Assembly: GCA_025934955.1 (NCBI GenBank)
Contig: JAICWE010000003.1
Location: forward strand, 1-64,000
Length of the DNA stretch: 64,000 nucleotides
Direction: 5' to 3'
Source: Gemmatimonadales bacterium
GTDB lineage: Bacteria; Gemmatimonadota; Gemmatimonadetes; Gemmatimonadales; GWC2-71-9
Positions 39,838 through 48,639 of this stretch are shown piece by piece. The notes beneath the pieces were generated by a model. That model made no database searches, was not told the DNA's origin, and saw nothing but the letters and a program-made list of their open reading frames with translations. The position numbers and the translations under genes are program-made. Within the stretch, counting starts at the first letter, position 1, and every line of letters starts with the position of its first letter.

Positions 39838-41220
39838 CTACGCTTTGACTTCGACCTGCTCCTCATACCGGGAAAGCTTGCGGTAAAGCGTGGACGGATC
39901 GATGCCGAGTACCTCGGCGGCGCGGGTCTTGTTGCCCCCCTCGGCCTGGAGCACCCACATGATGTACGCCCGCTCGATCACCTCGAGCGTCGGGTTGCGG
40001 TAGGAGCGCTCGGCGACGAGCGGCTCCTTGCGCCGCTTGGTGATCCGCTCGGGGAGGTGATGCGCCTCGATCAGCGTCCCGCGGGAGAGCACCACCGCGT
40101 GCTCCAGCGCGTTCTCCAGCTCGCGCACGTTGCCGGGCCACTCGTACACCATCACGGCGTCCAGTGCCTCGGAGGCGAGCGCCTTCGGGTCGCTTCCCTG
40201 CTCCGCCGCGAGGTTCTGAAGGAACTGCTCCATCAGCAGGAGCAGGTCGTCTCGCCGGTCGCGCAGCGGCGGGAGGTTCAGCGCGATGACGTTCAGGCGA
40301 TAGAACAGGTCGCTGCGGAAGTTGCCGCGGCGCACCTCCTCCTCGAGGTCGCGGTTGGTCGCGGCGATGATGCGCACATCCACCGGGATGGACTCGGTGG
40401 CGCCGACCGGAATGACCTCCCGCTCCTGCAGCACACGGAGCAGCTTCACCTGGAGCGACGGCGGCATCTCGCCGACTTCGTCGAGGAAGAACGTCCCGCC
40501 CCGCGCCGCGGCGAAGAGGCCCTGCTTGTCGCGCACCGCGCCGGTGAAGCTCCCCTTCACGTGCCCGAACAGCTCGCTCTCCAGCAGGTTCTCCGGGAGC
40601 GCGCCGCAGTTGATGGAGAGGAACGGCCCCTCGGTGCGGGTGGAGAGGTTGTGGACGTAGCGGGCGATGACCTCCTTGCCGGTGCCGCTCTCGCCCTGGA
40701 TCAGGACGGTCGAGTCGGTCGGCGCGATCTGCTCGGCGAAGCGGAGCACCTCGACGAAGCGCTTCGACTTGCCGATGGGCCGGCTGACGGCGCCGCGGTC
40801 GGTACGCCGCCGGATCTCCTGCTTGAGCTGCTTGTTCTCCACCCGCACCTGGCGGAACTCGCAGGCCCGGCGCAGGATGGCGACCAGCTCGTCATTGGCG
40901 AACGGCTTCTGGATGTAGTAGAAGGCGCCGGAGTTCACCGCCTGGATCGCGCTCTGGAGCGACGCCTGCGCCGTCATCAGGATCACCGGCGTCATCCCGT
41001 CCTGCTCGCGCGCCGCCTGGAGGATGTCGAGTCCCGATACCTGCGGCATCCGCACGTCAGAGAGGATGACGTCGTGGGTGCCCGCGCGGATCTGCTCCAG
41101 GCCGGCCTTGCCGCCCTGCGCGGTGGTGACCTCGAAGCCCTCGTTCTTGAGCAGGATGCGAAGGGTGTCGAGAATGCCGGACTCGTCGTCCACGACGAGC
41201 AGCGAAGGCTTCTGATTCAT
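39838..41220 (-). CDS. pilR: Sigma54-dependent response regulator PilR
   Basis: 460 residues. Receiver domain (about 1-120) with VVDDE, phospho-Asp in VILSDVRMP and the KPF lysine; AAA+ domain (about 145-380) with GESGTGKE, GSFTGA (the variant usual in PilR), FLDEVGE and WPGNVRELEN; Fis-type HTH at the C-terminus (about 420-455; AAEVLGIDPSTLYRKL). It is coupled to pilS by ATGA and lies directly upstream of the pilin gene with the sigma54 promoter, which it presumably activates. Confidence 0.93.
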   Translation of the reverse strand: MNQKPSLLVVDDESGILDTLRILLKNEGFEVTTAQGGKAGLEQIRAGTHDVILSDVRMPQVSGLDILQAAREQDGMTPVILMTAQASLQSAIQAVNSGAFYYIQKPFANDELVAILRRACEFRQVRVENKQLKQEIRRRTDRGAVSRPIGKSKRFVEVLRFAEQIAPTDSTVLIQGESGTGKEVIARYVHNLSTRTEGPFLSINCGALPENLLESELFGHVKGSFTGAVRDKQGLFAAARGGTFFLDEVGEMPPSLQVKLLRVLQEREVIPVGATESIPVDVRIIAATNRDLEEEVRRGNFRSDLFYRLNVIALNLPPLRDRRDDLLLLMEQFLQNLAAEQGSDPKALASEALDAVMVYEWPGNVRELENALEHAVVLSRGTLIEAHHLPERITKRRKEPLVAERSYRNPTLEVIERAYIMWVLQAEGGNKTRAAEVLGIDPSTLYRKLSRYEEQVEVKA

Positions 41221-42908
41221 GCCGCGTCCTCCGCCATCCAGGTGGCAGGCAGATAGATGGTGAACGTGGTGCCGGCGCCGGGCGCCGACTCCACCAGAAC
41301 GAACCCGCGATGCGCCTCCACGGCGCGCTGCACGATGGCGAGGCCGAGCCCGCTCCCGCCCGGCCGTCCCGAGACGAACGGCTCGAACAGCCGCTCGCGG
41401 ATTTCCTCCGGGATGCCGGGACCATCGTCCCGCACCTCGAGCCGGACGGCGCGCTCGAAGCCGGCACCTTCCGGCACCTCGCTGCTGCTGCCGAGCTTGA
41501 CCGTCACCCGCACCGGCTCACCGTGGGCCGCCTGCACCGCGTTCAGCACCAGGTTGGCGACGACGCGGTGCAGCAGATCCTCGTCTCCCTCGAGCAGTGT
41601 GGGTCCGCCTTCGACCACCAGCTGCGCCGCCGGCCCGCATTCGGGATGCTGGGCTACCAGGCGCACCGCCGCCGTAGCCACCAGGTGAAGATCGACCGGC
41701 TCGGCTCGCGTGGCGCGCACCCGGGAGAAGTCGAGGAACTCGCTCAGCAACCGGCTCAGCCGATCGCTCTCCCGCACGATCAGCCGGGCGAGCACCTGCT
41801 CGTCGTCGCCATCGGCGGCGGAGCCGGCGAGCTGCTCCACCGAGCTTCGGATCGAGGCGAGCGGGTTCCGGATCTCATGCGCCAGGGATGCGCTGAGCGC
41901 CGCGACCGCCTCGAGCCGCTCGGCGCGGAGCCGCAGCTCCTGGAGCTGCTTCGAGTCGGAGATGTCGGTGAAGATCGCCGTCACCGAGGGCGCCTCCTGC
42001 GCCGCCTGCTGGAAGGTGGTGGTGCTGAGGCCGATCGGGAACGGCGCGTCGCCGTCGCGGCGCACCAGTCCTTCGCCCCGGCTCACCTTGCGGCCGCCCC
42101 TGATCCCGGCCACGATCGCCGCCCACAGCTCGGGCGAGCGCTCCTTCATCAGGTCCAGCACCGGCCGGCCGAGGACCGACTCGCCATCCAGTCCGAGAAT
42201 CCGCGCCGCCGTCGGGTTGAGGAACGCCAGCCGGCCGAGCCCGTCCACCGTCAGCACACCGGATCGGATGTTGTGCAGGATGTCGTCGGCCTCGAGCCGC
42301 ACCCGCCGGAGCTCGACCTCCAGCGTCGCCTGCTCGGCTCCCGCTTCCCGCAGCCGCCGCGCGAGCACGGCGACGATGATGAAGACGACGTTGAAGATGA
42401 CGATCTGCGCCCAGAACGGCTTGTCGAGCGGCCCGTTGTAGCCGTAGAGCGCGATGACGAAATAGAGGCCCGTCGCCAGCAGCGCCACCGCGACGCCGGC
42501 ACCCGACGGGAGCAGCACGCCGTACGCGGCGATGACCAGCACGTAGAGCGCCGGAAAGACACTCCGGGTCCCGCCGAAGTGGACCAGCAGCGACACCATG
42601 CCGAGGTCTACCAGCGCCTGCACGAAGACGAAGAGCGCGCTGGGGTAATGCTCCCGGATGTGCACCCGCCACCCGCCGTACGCCGTCAGGATCAGGGCGA
42701 GCACGACCGCGATCGCGACGAGGTACGCATCGCCCGGGCGCTCGGCCCAGAGCAGCGCGGTCCAGACCAGCGTGACTACCGCGATCGCCAACCGGGCGGA
42801 GAAGAGCCACGACAGGAGAATGCGCTGATCGGGCAACGACGACTTGCGGGTCCGCCGGCCTCCGGCGCTGGACGCGTCGGGCCGCGGAGACGGCGCGTCG
42901 GCCGGCAT
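41217..42908 (-). CDS. pilS: Sensor histidine kinase PilS
   Basis: 563 residues from the ATG at 42906-42908. A polar N-terminus, then about six membrane helices (about 28-195) typical of PilS, a short coiled coil, a PAS domain (about 215-325), the phospho-acceptor SLAHEIRNPLASI (about 350) and an HATPase domain (LVLNAVQAAHG, DDGPGIP, GGSGLGLAIV). Its stop overlaps the pilR start. In other bacteria PilS monitors pilin levels in the inner membrane and controls PilR. Confidence 0.92.
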   Translation of the reverse strand: MPADAPSPRPDASSAGGRRTRKSSLPDQRILLSWLFSARLAIAVVTLVWTALLWAERPGDAYLVAIAVVLALILTAYGGWRVHIREHYPSALFVFVQALVDLGMVSLLVHFGGTRSVFPALYVLVIAAYGVLLPSGAGVAVALLATGLYFVIALYGYNGPLDKPFWAQIVIFNVVFIIVAVLARRLREAGAEQATLEVELRRVRLEADDILHNIRSGVLTVDGLGRLAFLNPTAARILGLDGESVLGRPVLDLMKERSPELWAAIVAGIRGGRKVSRGEGLVRRDGDAPFPIGLSTTTFQQAAQEAPSVTAIFTDISDSKQLQELRLRAERLEAVAALSASLAHEIRNPLASIRSSVEQLAGSAADGDDEQVLARLIVRESDRLSRLLSEFLDFSRVRATRAEPVDLHLVATAAVRLVAQHPECGPAAQLVVEGGPTLLEGDEDLLHRVVANLVLNAVQAAHGEPVRVTVKLGSSSEVPEGAGFERAVRLEVRDDGPGIPEEIRERLFEPFVSGRPGGSGLGLAIVQRAVEAHRGFVLVESAPGAGTTFTIYLPATWMAEDAA

Positions 42909-42979
42909 GGAACCTCGGGAATGGCGAGAGCTGGAAAAGTGGCGGGACGAACCGGAAAGGTGAAGGGCGCGGCGTCGGC

Positions 42980-43669
42980 TCAGCGGTGCTCGGTGACGCC
43001 CACCTGGCGGCACATGTCGAGCACCGGACAGGTCGAGCAGCGCGGGAGCGTGCCGGTACAGACGTGCTTCCCGAACGGCACCAGCAGCGCGTTGATCTCG
43101 ATCCACCACCGCTCCGGCAGCACCCGCTGCAGCTCGGCCATGGTGCGCTCCGGCGTCGGCGCGCGCACATAGCCCCAGCGGTTCGTCACCCGGTGCACAT
43201 GAACATCCACGCTGATCCGCCGCTCGCCGCACGCGATGCCGAGCGCGAGGTTGGCGCACTTGGGACCGACGCCGCGAAAGCCCTGCAGCACCGCGGCATC
43301 GCACGGAAGCTCGCCGCCGTATGCCGCGTCGGCCTGCCGGGCGAGCTCCCGGATCTGCGCGGCCTTGGCTTCGTGGAAGGTGGCGGGGCGGATCAGCGAA
43401 TCGATGCGAGCTGCGGCGAGCCGCGCGAGGGCCGCGGGCGTGCGCGCCACCTGGAACAGGCGCCGCGCCGCTTCGAGGCTGACCTCGTCCCGGGTGCGGA
43501 TGGAGATGATGCAGGCGACGAGCCGCTCGAAGAGCGACCCGTGGCCGTCCTCCGCGAGCGCGAACATCGCGGCCTTGGGCCACGGCCGCACCGCGTCGCG
43601 GATGCGGTCGAGCGCAAGGCCGATATCGAAAGGTCGTTTACGAGCGCGCGGCCCGGCGCTCGGCGCCAC
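42980..43669 (-). CDS. nth: Endonuclease III family DNA glycosylase/AP lyase
   Basis: 229 residues, GTG start inside the end of the DUF2231 gene (32-nt overlap). The enzyme removes oxidised pyrimidines. The helix-hairpin-helix with catalytic lysine (GFRGVGPKCANLALG), the catalytic aspartate region (ISVDVHVHRVTNRWG) and the C-terminal [4Fe-4S] loop with C-x6-C-x2-C-x5-C spacing (about 202-218) are all present. Homology begins around residue 12, so the exact start is uncertain. Confidence 0.93.
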   Translation of the reverse strand: MAPSAGPRARKRPFDIGLALDRIRDAVRPWPKAAMFALAEDGHGSLFERLVACIISIRTRDEVSLEAARRLFQVARTPAALARLAAARIDSLIRPATFHEAKAAQIRELARQADAAYGGELPCDAAVLQGFRGVGPKCANLALGIACGERRISVDVHVHRVTNRWGYVRAPTPERTMAELQRVLPERWWIEINALLVPFGKHVCTGTLPRCSTCPVLDMCRQVGVTEHR

Positions 43670-44219
43670 CGTATGCCGGCACCGTGCCGACCCGCCGCTC
43701 GGCGCCGCGATAGCCGGGGCGCCGCATGCTCCGCGTTCCGGCCGGCTGTCCGCCGAGGGAGCTCGGCGAGTCGAGGTGTGCGCCTTCGTCCACGCCGACG
43801 CCGAGCCGGTCCACCAGCTCGCCGCCGAGCCACCCGGTCACGAGCGCGATCCCGCCGCCCACGAACGACAGCGTCAGCGCCGTGCCGCTCGGAGCCTCCA
43901 CGTTGCCGCCGCGGCGGAGCGCCCAGCTCACGATGAAGAGCAACAGCACGATCACGTTCCCCACGCCGTGCAGCAGCCCGATCCGCTTGGCGCGGGTGCC
44001 TGCCGGAATCGCGAACCAGTCCACCCAGCCGAACATCGCGGCCGCGAGCCCGCCGAGCACCCCGGCCGCGATGAGATAGAACGCCACCTCGGTCCAGAGC
44101 CCGTCCCCCGCGATCAGGTAGAGGATGTCGAAGACGATCGCGGTGACGAGCAGCCCGAGCGGAAACACCACCAGCATCGGGTGGATCGGATGGCCCAGGA
44201 ACTTCGCCTTGCTTTCCAT
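43638..44219 (-). CDS. DUF2231 membrane protein
   Basis: 193 residues. The N-terminus (KFLGHPIHPMLVVFPLGLLV) is the signature of the DUF2231 family, followed by four predicted membrane helices (about 15-38, 45-65, 82-102 and 112-132). The C-terminal 60 residues are soluble and rich in Arg, Gly and Tyr (two GAERR motifs), which is extra to the family. Function is unknown; relatives often sit near stress or heme-related genes. Its last 32 nt overlap nth. Confidence 0.85.
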   Translation of the reverse strand: MESKAKFLGHPIHPMLVVFPLGLLVTAIVFDILYLIAGDGLWTEVAFYLIAAGVLGGLAAAMFGWVDWFAIPAGTRAKRIGLLHGVGNVIVLLLFIVSWALRRGGNVEAPSGTALTLSFVGGGIALVTGWLGGELVDRLGVGVDEGAHLDSPSSLGGQPAGTRSMRRPGYRGAERRVGTVPAYGGAERRAARS

Positions 44220-44237
44220 CGGATTCGGATGCCTCGC

Positions 44238-44837
44238 TCAGCCGAGTTGCTGTTCGATCTGCTTGGCCTTGTCGAGATGCTGCTGCATGACGGGCAGCGT
44301 CTTCTGGATCAGCGCCTTCACCTCGGGGCTCTGCGCCTTCGGCAGCAGATCGTTCTTCAGCTCGTCGATGTCTTTCTGATGGTCGTCGATCTCGTGGCTG
44401 ATGAACGCCTTGTCGTAGTCCTTGCCGGTCTTGTTCTGGAGCGCCGTCATCTCGTCACCCTTGTCCTTGGCCACGTCGGACATCTCGGCGCCGCTCGGCT
44501 CTGCGCCGATCTTCTTCGCGACCGCCTCGCCCTGCTGCTTGCCCTTGGTGTGATCGCGCACCAGCATCTGGGCGTAGGACTTCACCGCCGGACTCGTGGC
44601 CTTCTTCTCCGCCGCGGATGCCTGCTGGATCTCCGTGCTGTTGGCCATCGAGAGCTTCGCGAGGATGGCGGAGTCGTCGACCTTTTCGTTGTTCATGCCG
44701 GTCGAGTCGGCGGGGGTCGTCGCGGCCGTCGCGGTGGTGTCTCCCGAGACGGCGGCGGTGTCGCGGTTCCCGTTGCGCGGCGAGCACATCGTCAGGAACG
44801 CGACGGCCGCCACGGGAAGGAGCATCTGCTTCATCAT
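44238..44837 (-). CDS. DUF4142 domain lipoprotein
   Basis: 199 residues. The first of two adjacent ATGs (44837) is used because GAGG lies seven bases upstream. A signal sequence ends with lipobox-like LTMC (Cys about 18), followed by a Thr/Ala-rich linker and a ferritin-like four-helix DUF4142 domain (about 55-195; AILAKLSMANSTEIQQASAA, YAQMLVRDHTKG, ISHEIDDHQK). Family members are exported and of unknown function. It ends 18 nt before the DUF2231 gene start. Confidence 0.87.
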   Translation of the reverse strand: MMKQMLLPVAAVAFLTMCSPRNGNRDTAAVSGDTTATAATTPADSTGMNNEKVDDSAILAKLSMANSTEIQQASAAEKKATSPAVKSYAQMLVRDHTKGKQQGEAVAKKIGAEPSGAEMSDVAKDKGDEMTALQNKTGKDYDKAFISHEIDDHQKDIDELKNDLLPKAQSPEVKALIQKTLPVMQQHLDKAKQIEQQLG

Positions 44838-44993
44838 GATGGTACCTCGGTCCTGGACTCGTCCTGCCCGGATCTGCCGCTGCACCGCCTGGCAGGCACC
44901 CGCACGATGCGGCTTCCCTAAAATGCACCGAGCCGTTGGCCTCTCTGTGACGGGTGACCGACTGGGCGCAGGGGCCGCCACTACATTGTGACG

Positions 44994-45413
44994 ATGCGCA
45001 CAACTGCGGATTCCGAAACCGATCGGCGGCCCGGCACCATCCGGAGAGCGGCCGTGCTGACGGCGCGAGCGCTCCGCCTGCGCTGCCCCAACTGCGGGGG
45101 CGGACGCGCGTTCCAGTCGTGGCTCCGGATGCGCGAGCGGTGCCCGGCGTGCGGGCTGCGGTTTCACCGTGGCGAGGAGGGGTACGCCGTGGGGGCCTAC
45201 ATGTTCAACATGATCGCGAGCGAGCTGGTGTTCGCCGCGGGATTCATCGTCGTCATCGCGGCAACGTGGCCGTCGCCGCCGTGGGAAGGCCTCACCTGGG
45301 CGGCGGCGATCTCCATGGTGCTGGCACCGATCGTCTTCTACCCGATCACCAAGTGCCTCTTCCTCGCGTTCGACCTCGTCTTCCGGCCGGCTACGGCCGA
45401 GGAGCTGCGCTAG
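44994..45413 (+). CDS. DUF983 membrane protein
   Basis: 139 residues from the ATG at 44994; a GTG at 44988 in the same frame would add two residues. Two zinc-ribbon-like CxxC pairs (CPNCGGGRAF and CPACGLRF, about 31-56) are followed by a conserved GEEGYAVGAYMFNM segment and two membrane helices (about 70-90 and 97-120). This is the DUF983 pattern, function unknown. It is one of few plus-strand genes here and its last 23 nt overlap the end of the hybrid kinase gene on the other strand. Confidence 0.88.
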   Translation: MRTTADSETDRRPGTIRRAAVLTARALRLRCPNCGGGRAFQSWLRMRERCPACGLRFHRGEEGYAVGAYMFNMIASELVFAAGFIVVIAATWPSPPWEGLTWAAAISMVLAPIVFYPITKCLFLAFDLVFRPATAEELR

Positions 45414-48400
45414 TCCGCGTGTCGAGCAGCTCGCGCACCCGGCGCACCAGGCTCTCGGGCGAGAACGGCTTCTGCAGCAGCGAGAAACCGGTGTCACGCA
45501 GATCGCGGCCGGGGCCTTCCGTGTTGGTGTAGCCGGAGATGAAGAGCACCTCGAGGTCGGGGCGGAGCCGCAGCGCACGCTCGACCAGCTCGCGTCCGCC
45601 CATCTCCGGCATCACGACGTCGGTGACGAGCAGGTCCACCGGCTGTGCCGGCCGGCTCTCCAGCAGGTGCAGCGCGGCACGACCGTTTCCGGCGCTCAGC
45701 ACCCGATAGCCCTGCTCCTCCAGCGCGCGCACCGCGAGACTCCGCACCGAGGCCTCGTCTTCCACCACCAGCACGGTCTCATCGCCCCCGCGCGCCGGCG
45801 CCACCTGGGCGGCGGCATCCCCGTCGCCCGCGCCCGCGGTCGCGGCCGGGAAGCAGATCCGGAAGACGGTGCCCTGCCCCGGCGCGCTGTCGAACCAGAT
45901 GTACCCGCCGCTCTGCGTCACGATGCCGTACACCGTCGCGAGGCCGAGGCCGCTGTTGCGCGACGAGCCCTTGGTGGTGAAGAACGGCTCGAAGACGCGA
46001 CTCCGCACCGGCTCGTCCATGCCGAAGCCGGTATCGCGCACCACCAGCATGACGTACGCGCCGGCTGGAATGTCGATGCCGACCTGGCGGTACGCCTCGC
46101 CTTCGCCCAGCTCGGCGTCGTGGGTCTCGATGGCCAGCTCGCCGCCCGCGGGCATCGCGTCGCGCGCGTTGAGTGCCAGGTTCATGATGACCTGCTCGAT
46201 CTGCCCGCGATCCGCCTCGACGCCGGCGAGCGGCCGGCCGGCTACCGTCGCGAGCGTGATGGCCTCGCCCAGCAGCGGCCGGAGCATGCGGCCCATGTCG
46301 TCCACCACGGCGTTGAGGTCCACTACGCCGGGGCGCTGCTGCTGCGGCCCGCCGAAGGCGAGAAGCTGCCGGGTGAGCGACGACGCGCGCTCGGCGGCGC
46401 GGCGGATCTCCAGCGCGTCGGCGTGGCGGCGGTCGTCGTCGTTCAGCGCGGCGAGCAGGAAGTCGCTGAAGCCGATGATGATCATCAGCATGTTGTTGAA
46501 GTCGTGGGCGACACCGCCCGCGAGCCGGCCGAGCGCTTCCATCTTCTGGGCCTGGCGGAGTTGCTCCTCGGCGCGGTGCCGCTCGGTCAGGTCCTGCACG
46601 TTCGCGGCGTAGTAGAGCACCTCGCCGCGCTCATCCTTCACCGCTGCGAGGTCCACCAGCACCGGAAAGCTGCGGCCCTCGCGGTCGCGGTGCCGGCCCT
46701 CGTAGATCTGCCGGCCCTGCGCGCGCGCCGCGCGTACGTGGCGGCCGTAGCGGCCGACGCCCGCCGCGTCGGGCGCGAGCACGTCGGCCACGGGACGCCC
46801 GGCGAGGTCGGTCGCCTCGCAGCCGTGCAGCCGGGCGAACGCCGGATTCATCGAGACCAGCGTCATCCCGTCGCGGTCGGTCATCATCACGCCCCAGCCG
46901 GCGTGCTCGAAGATGTCGGCCCACTTGCGCAACGCCAGCTCGGCGTGCGCGCGCTGCGCGATCTCGGCCTGGGCGGCGCGATAGAGCCGCGCGTTCTGCA
47001 CCGCGAGCGCGGCGCGGTCGGCCAGCTCCCGCGCGACGGCGACGTCCTCCGGCGTGTAGCGCCGTCCGGAGTCCGCGCGGCAGAAGGTGAGCGCGCCGAG
47101 CACTGCGCCCTGGAGCGCGAGCGGCGCGGAGATGAGCGAGATCGGCGCGAGCCGGCGGAGGTAGAGCGCGAAGTCGGGATCCGGCATGCTCGCGGCGAAC
47201 GCGTCGAGATCCACCTCGCGGCGGTACACCACTTCACCGGTGGAGAGCGCGGCGGCGATGGGATTGCCCGACGACGACGGGGCGGGACCGAAGCGCAGCG
47301 CGGTCTCCCGCAGGGCCGCTTCCCTGGCCGGGTCGGCGTGCGCCATCTCGACCCGCTGCACGCTGCCGTCCGGCTGCATCAGGTCCACCAGGCAGTAGTC
47401 CGCGAAGCTCGGCAGTGCGACCCGTGCGACCCGGGCGAGCGTCACCTCGAAATCCAGCGACGTGGTCAGCAGCCGGCTCGCCTCGGCGACGAGACGCTGC
47501 CGCTCCTCCTGCTGCTTCCGCTGGGTGATGTTGCGACCGATGCCGATGATGCCGGCGGGCTGGCCCTCGGCGTCGCGATACAGCCCCTTGCTGACCAGCT
47601 CGACCCGATCGCCGTCGGGCGAGGGGAGCGACTCCTCGTAGCTGCGCGTGGTGCCGGCCCGAAGGACGGCGCGGTCGTTGGCCTGGAGGCGCGCGGCAAC
47701 CGCGCGGGGGAAGAGATCGCGATCGGTGAGGCCGATCGCCTCCGCCGCACTCCGGCCGAACCGCTCGGCCGCCGCGGCGTTGAGCATGACGTACCGGCCG
47801 ACCAGGTCCTTCACGAAGATCGAATCGGTCGTCCCCTCGACTACGGCGCGGAGCAGCTCGGCGCCCTGGCTCAGCGCCGCCTCCGCCGCGCGGCTCCGGT
47901 CGGTCACGTCAAGGGCGGTGCCGCGCATCCGGACGGCGGAGCCACCGGCGTCGCGAACGACGTCGCCGTGCGCGAGCAGCACGCGTTCGCTGCCGTCCGG
48001 CGTGACGACGCGGTGCTGGAAGTCGAACGGCGCACCCGATTCGAACGCGCGGCCGATGAGATCGTCGACCCGCGCGCGATCGTCGGGATGCACCAGCGCC
48101 AGGAAGCCGTCGTACCGGATCTCGGCCGAGTGCGGCTCCCGGCCATAGAGGCGATACATCTCGTCTGACCACACGACCCGATCCGCCTGGACATCCCACT
48201 CCCAGCTTCCCAGATGGGCCAGGGCCTGCGCTTCCGCGAGCGCTGCCTGGCTCCGGCGGAGATCCGCCTCGGCGCGGCGCCGATCGGTGATGTCGCGGCA
48301 GATGATGCCGACTCCCTCACCCACCGGGTCGAGGCGCACATCGAGCCATCGGTCCGCCGCCGCATGCCGGACCTCGAGGACCTCGGACGCGCCGCGCCGC

Positions 48401-48639
48401 ATCGCCGTGCGCGCGGCGCGCTCGACTTCCTCGGGCAGCGGGCAGAGATCCCACACCGAGCGGCCGACCGGCTGCTCCGGCAGCGGTGCGCCGAGCAGCT
48501 CGGCGAGCCGGCGCGCGGCGGCGTTCGCGAGCACGATGCGCCACTCGCGATCCACGACCACGAGCGCATCGCCCAGTCCCTCGACCAGCTGACTGAGATC
48601 CATCCGGGCCGGGCGGCGGAGCCGTGGACGCGCGCTCAC
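45391..48639 (-). CDS. Hybrid sensor histidine kinase, multi-PAS/GAF with C-terminal receiver
   Basis: 1082 residues, GTG start, no membrane helix, so a soluble cytoplasmic sensor. Domains in order: PAS (about 15-125), PAS (about 140-255), PAS (about 260-375), GAF (about 390-555), PAS (about 570-695), histidine acceptor region [20 protein letters not shown] (about 718), HATPase ([33 protein letters not shown]) and a receiver (about 960-1075) with phospho-Asp in LLVTDVVMPEMGG. The HDFNN-type acceptor is the HWE/HisKA-like class usual in such proteins. The GTG overlaps the transglycosylase stop (GTGA, 48636-48639). Confidence 0.93.
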   Translation of the reverse strand: MSARPRLRRPARMDLSQLVEGLGDALVVVDREWRIVLANAAARRLAELLGAPLPEQPVGRSVWDLCPLPEEVERAARTAMRRGASEVLEVRHAAADRWLDVRLDPVGEGVGIICRDITDRRRAEADLRRSQAALAEAQALAHLGSWEWDVQADRVVWSDEMYRLYGREPHSAEIRYDGFLALVHPDDRARVDDLIGRAFESGAPFDFQHRVVTPDGSERVLLAHGDVVRDAGGSAVRMRGTALDVTDRSRAAEAALSQGAELLRAVVEGTTDSIFVKDLVGRYVMLNAAAAERFGRSAAEAIGLTDRDLFPRAVAARLQANDRAVLRAGTTRSYEESLPSPDGDRVELVSKGLYRDAEGQPAGIIGIGRNITQRKQQEERQRLVAEASRLLTTSLDFEVTLARVARVALPSFADYCLVDLMQPDGSVQRVEMAHADPAREAALRETALRFGPAPSSSGNPIAAALSTGEVVYRREVDLDAFAASMPDPDFALYLRRLAPISLISAPLALQGAVLGALTFCRADSGRRYTPEDVAVARELADRAALAVQNARLYRAAQAEIAQRAHAELALRKWADIFEHAGWGVMMTDRDGMTLVSMNPAFARLHGCEATDLAGRPVADVLAPDAAGVGRYGRHVRAARAQGRQIYEGRHRDREGRSFPVLVDLAAVKDERGEVLYYAANVQDLTERHRAEEQLRQAQKMEALGRLAGGVAHDFNNMLMIIIGFSDFLLAALNDDDRRHADALEIRRAAERASSLTRQLLAFGGPQQQRPGVVDLNAVVDDMGRMLRPLLGEAITLATVAGRPLAGVEADRGQIEQVIMNLALNARDAMPAGGELAIETHDAELGEGEAYRQVGIDIPAGAYVMLVVRDTGFGMDEPVRSRVFEPFFTTKGSSRNSGLGLATVYGIVTQSGGYIWFDSAPGQGTVFRICFPAATAGAGDGDAAAQVAPARGGDETVLVVEDEASVRSLAVRALEEQGYRVLSAGNGRAALHLLESRPAQPVDLLVTDVVMPEMGGRELVERALRLRPDLEVLFISGYTNTEGPGRDLRDTGFSLLQKPFSPESLVRRVRELLDTRTSAAPRP

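Noticed and set aside
39838-41220. GSFTGA instead of GAFTGA in the sigma54-contact loop of PilR
   Set aside because: This variant is normal for PilR-type activators and supports the name rather than indicating a defect.
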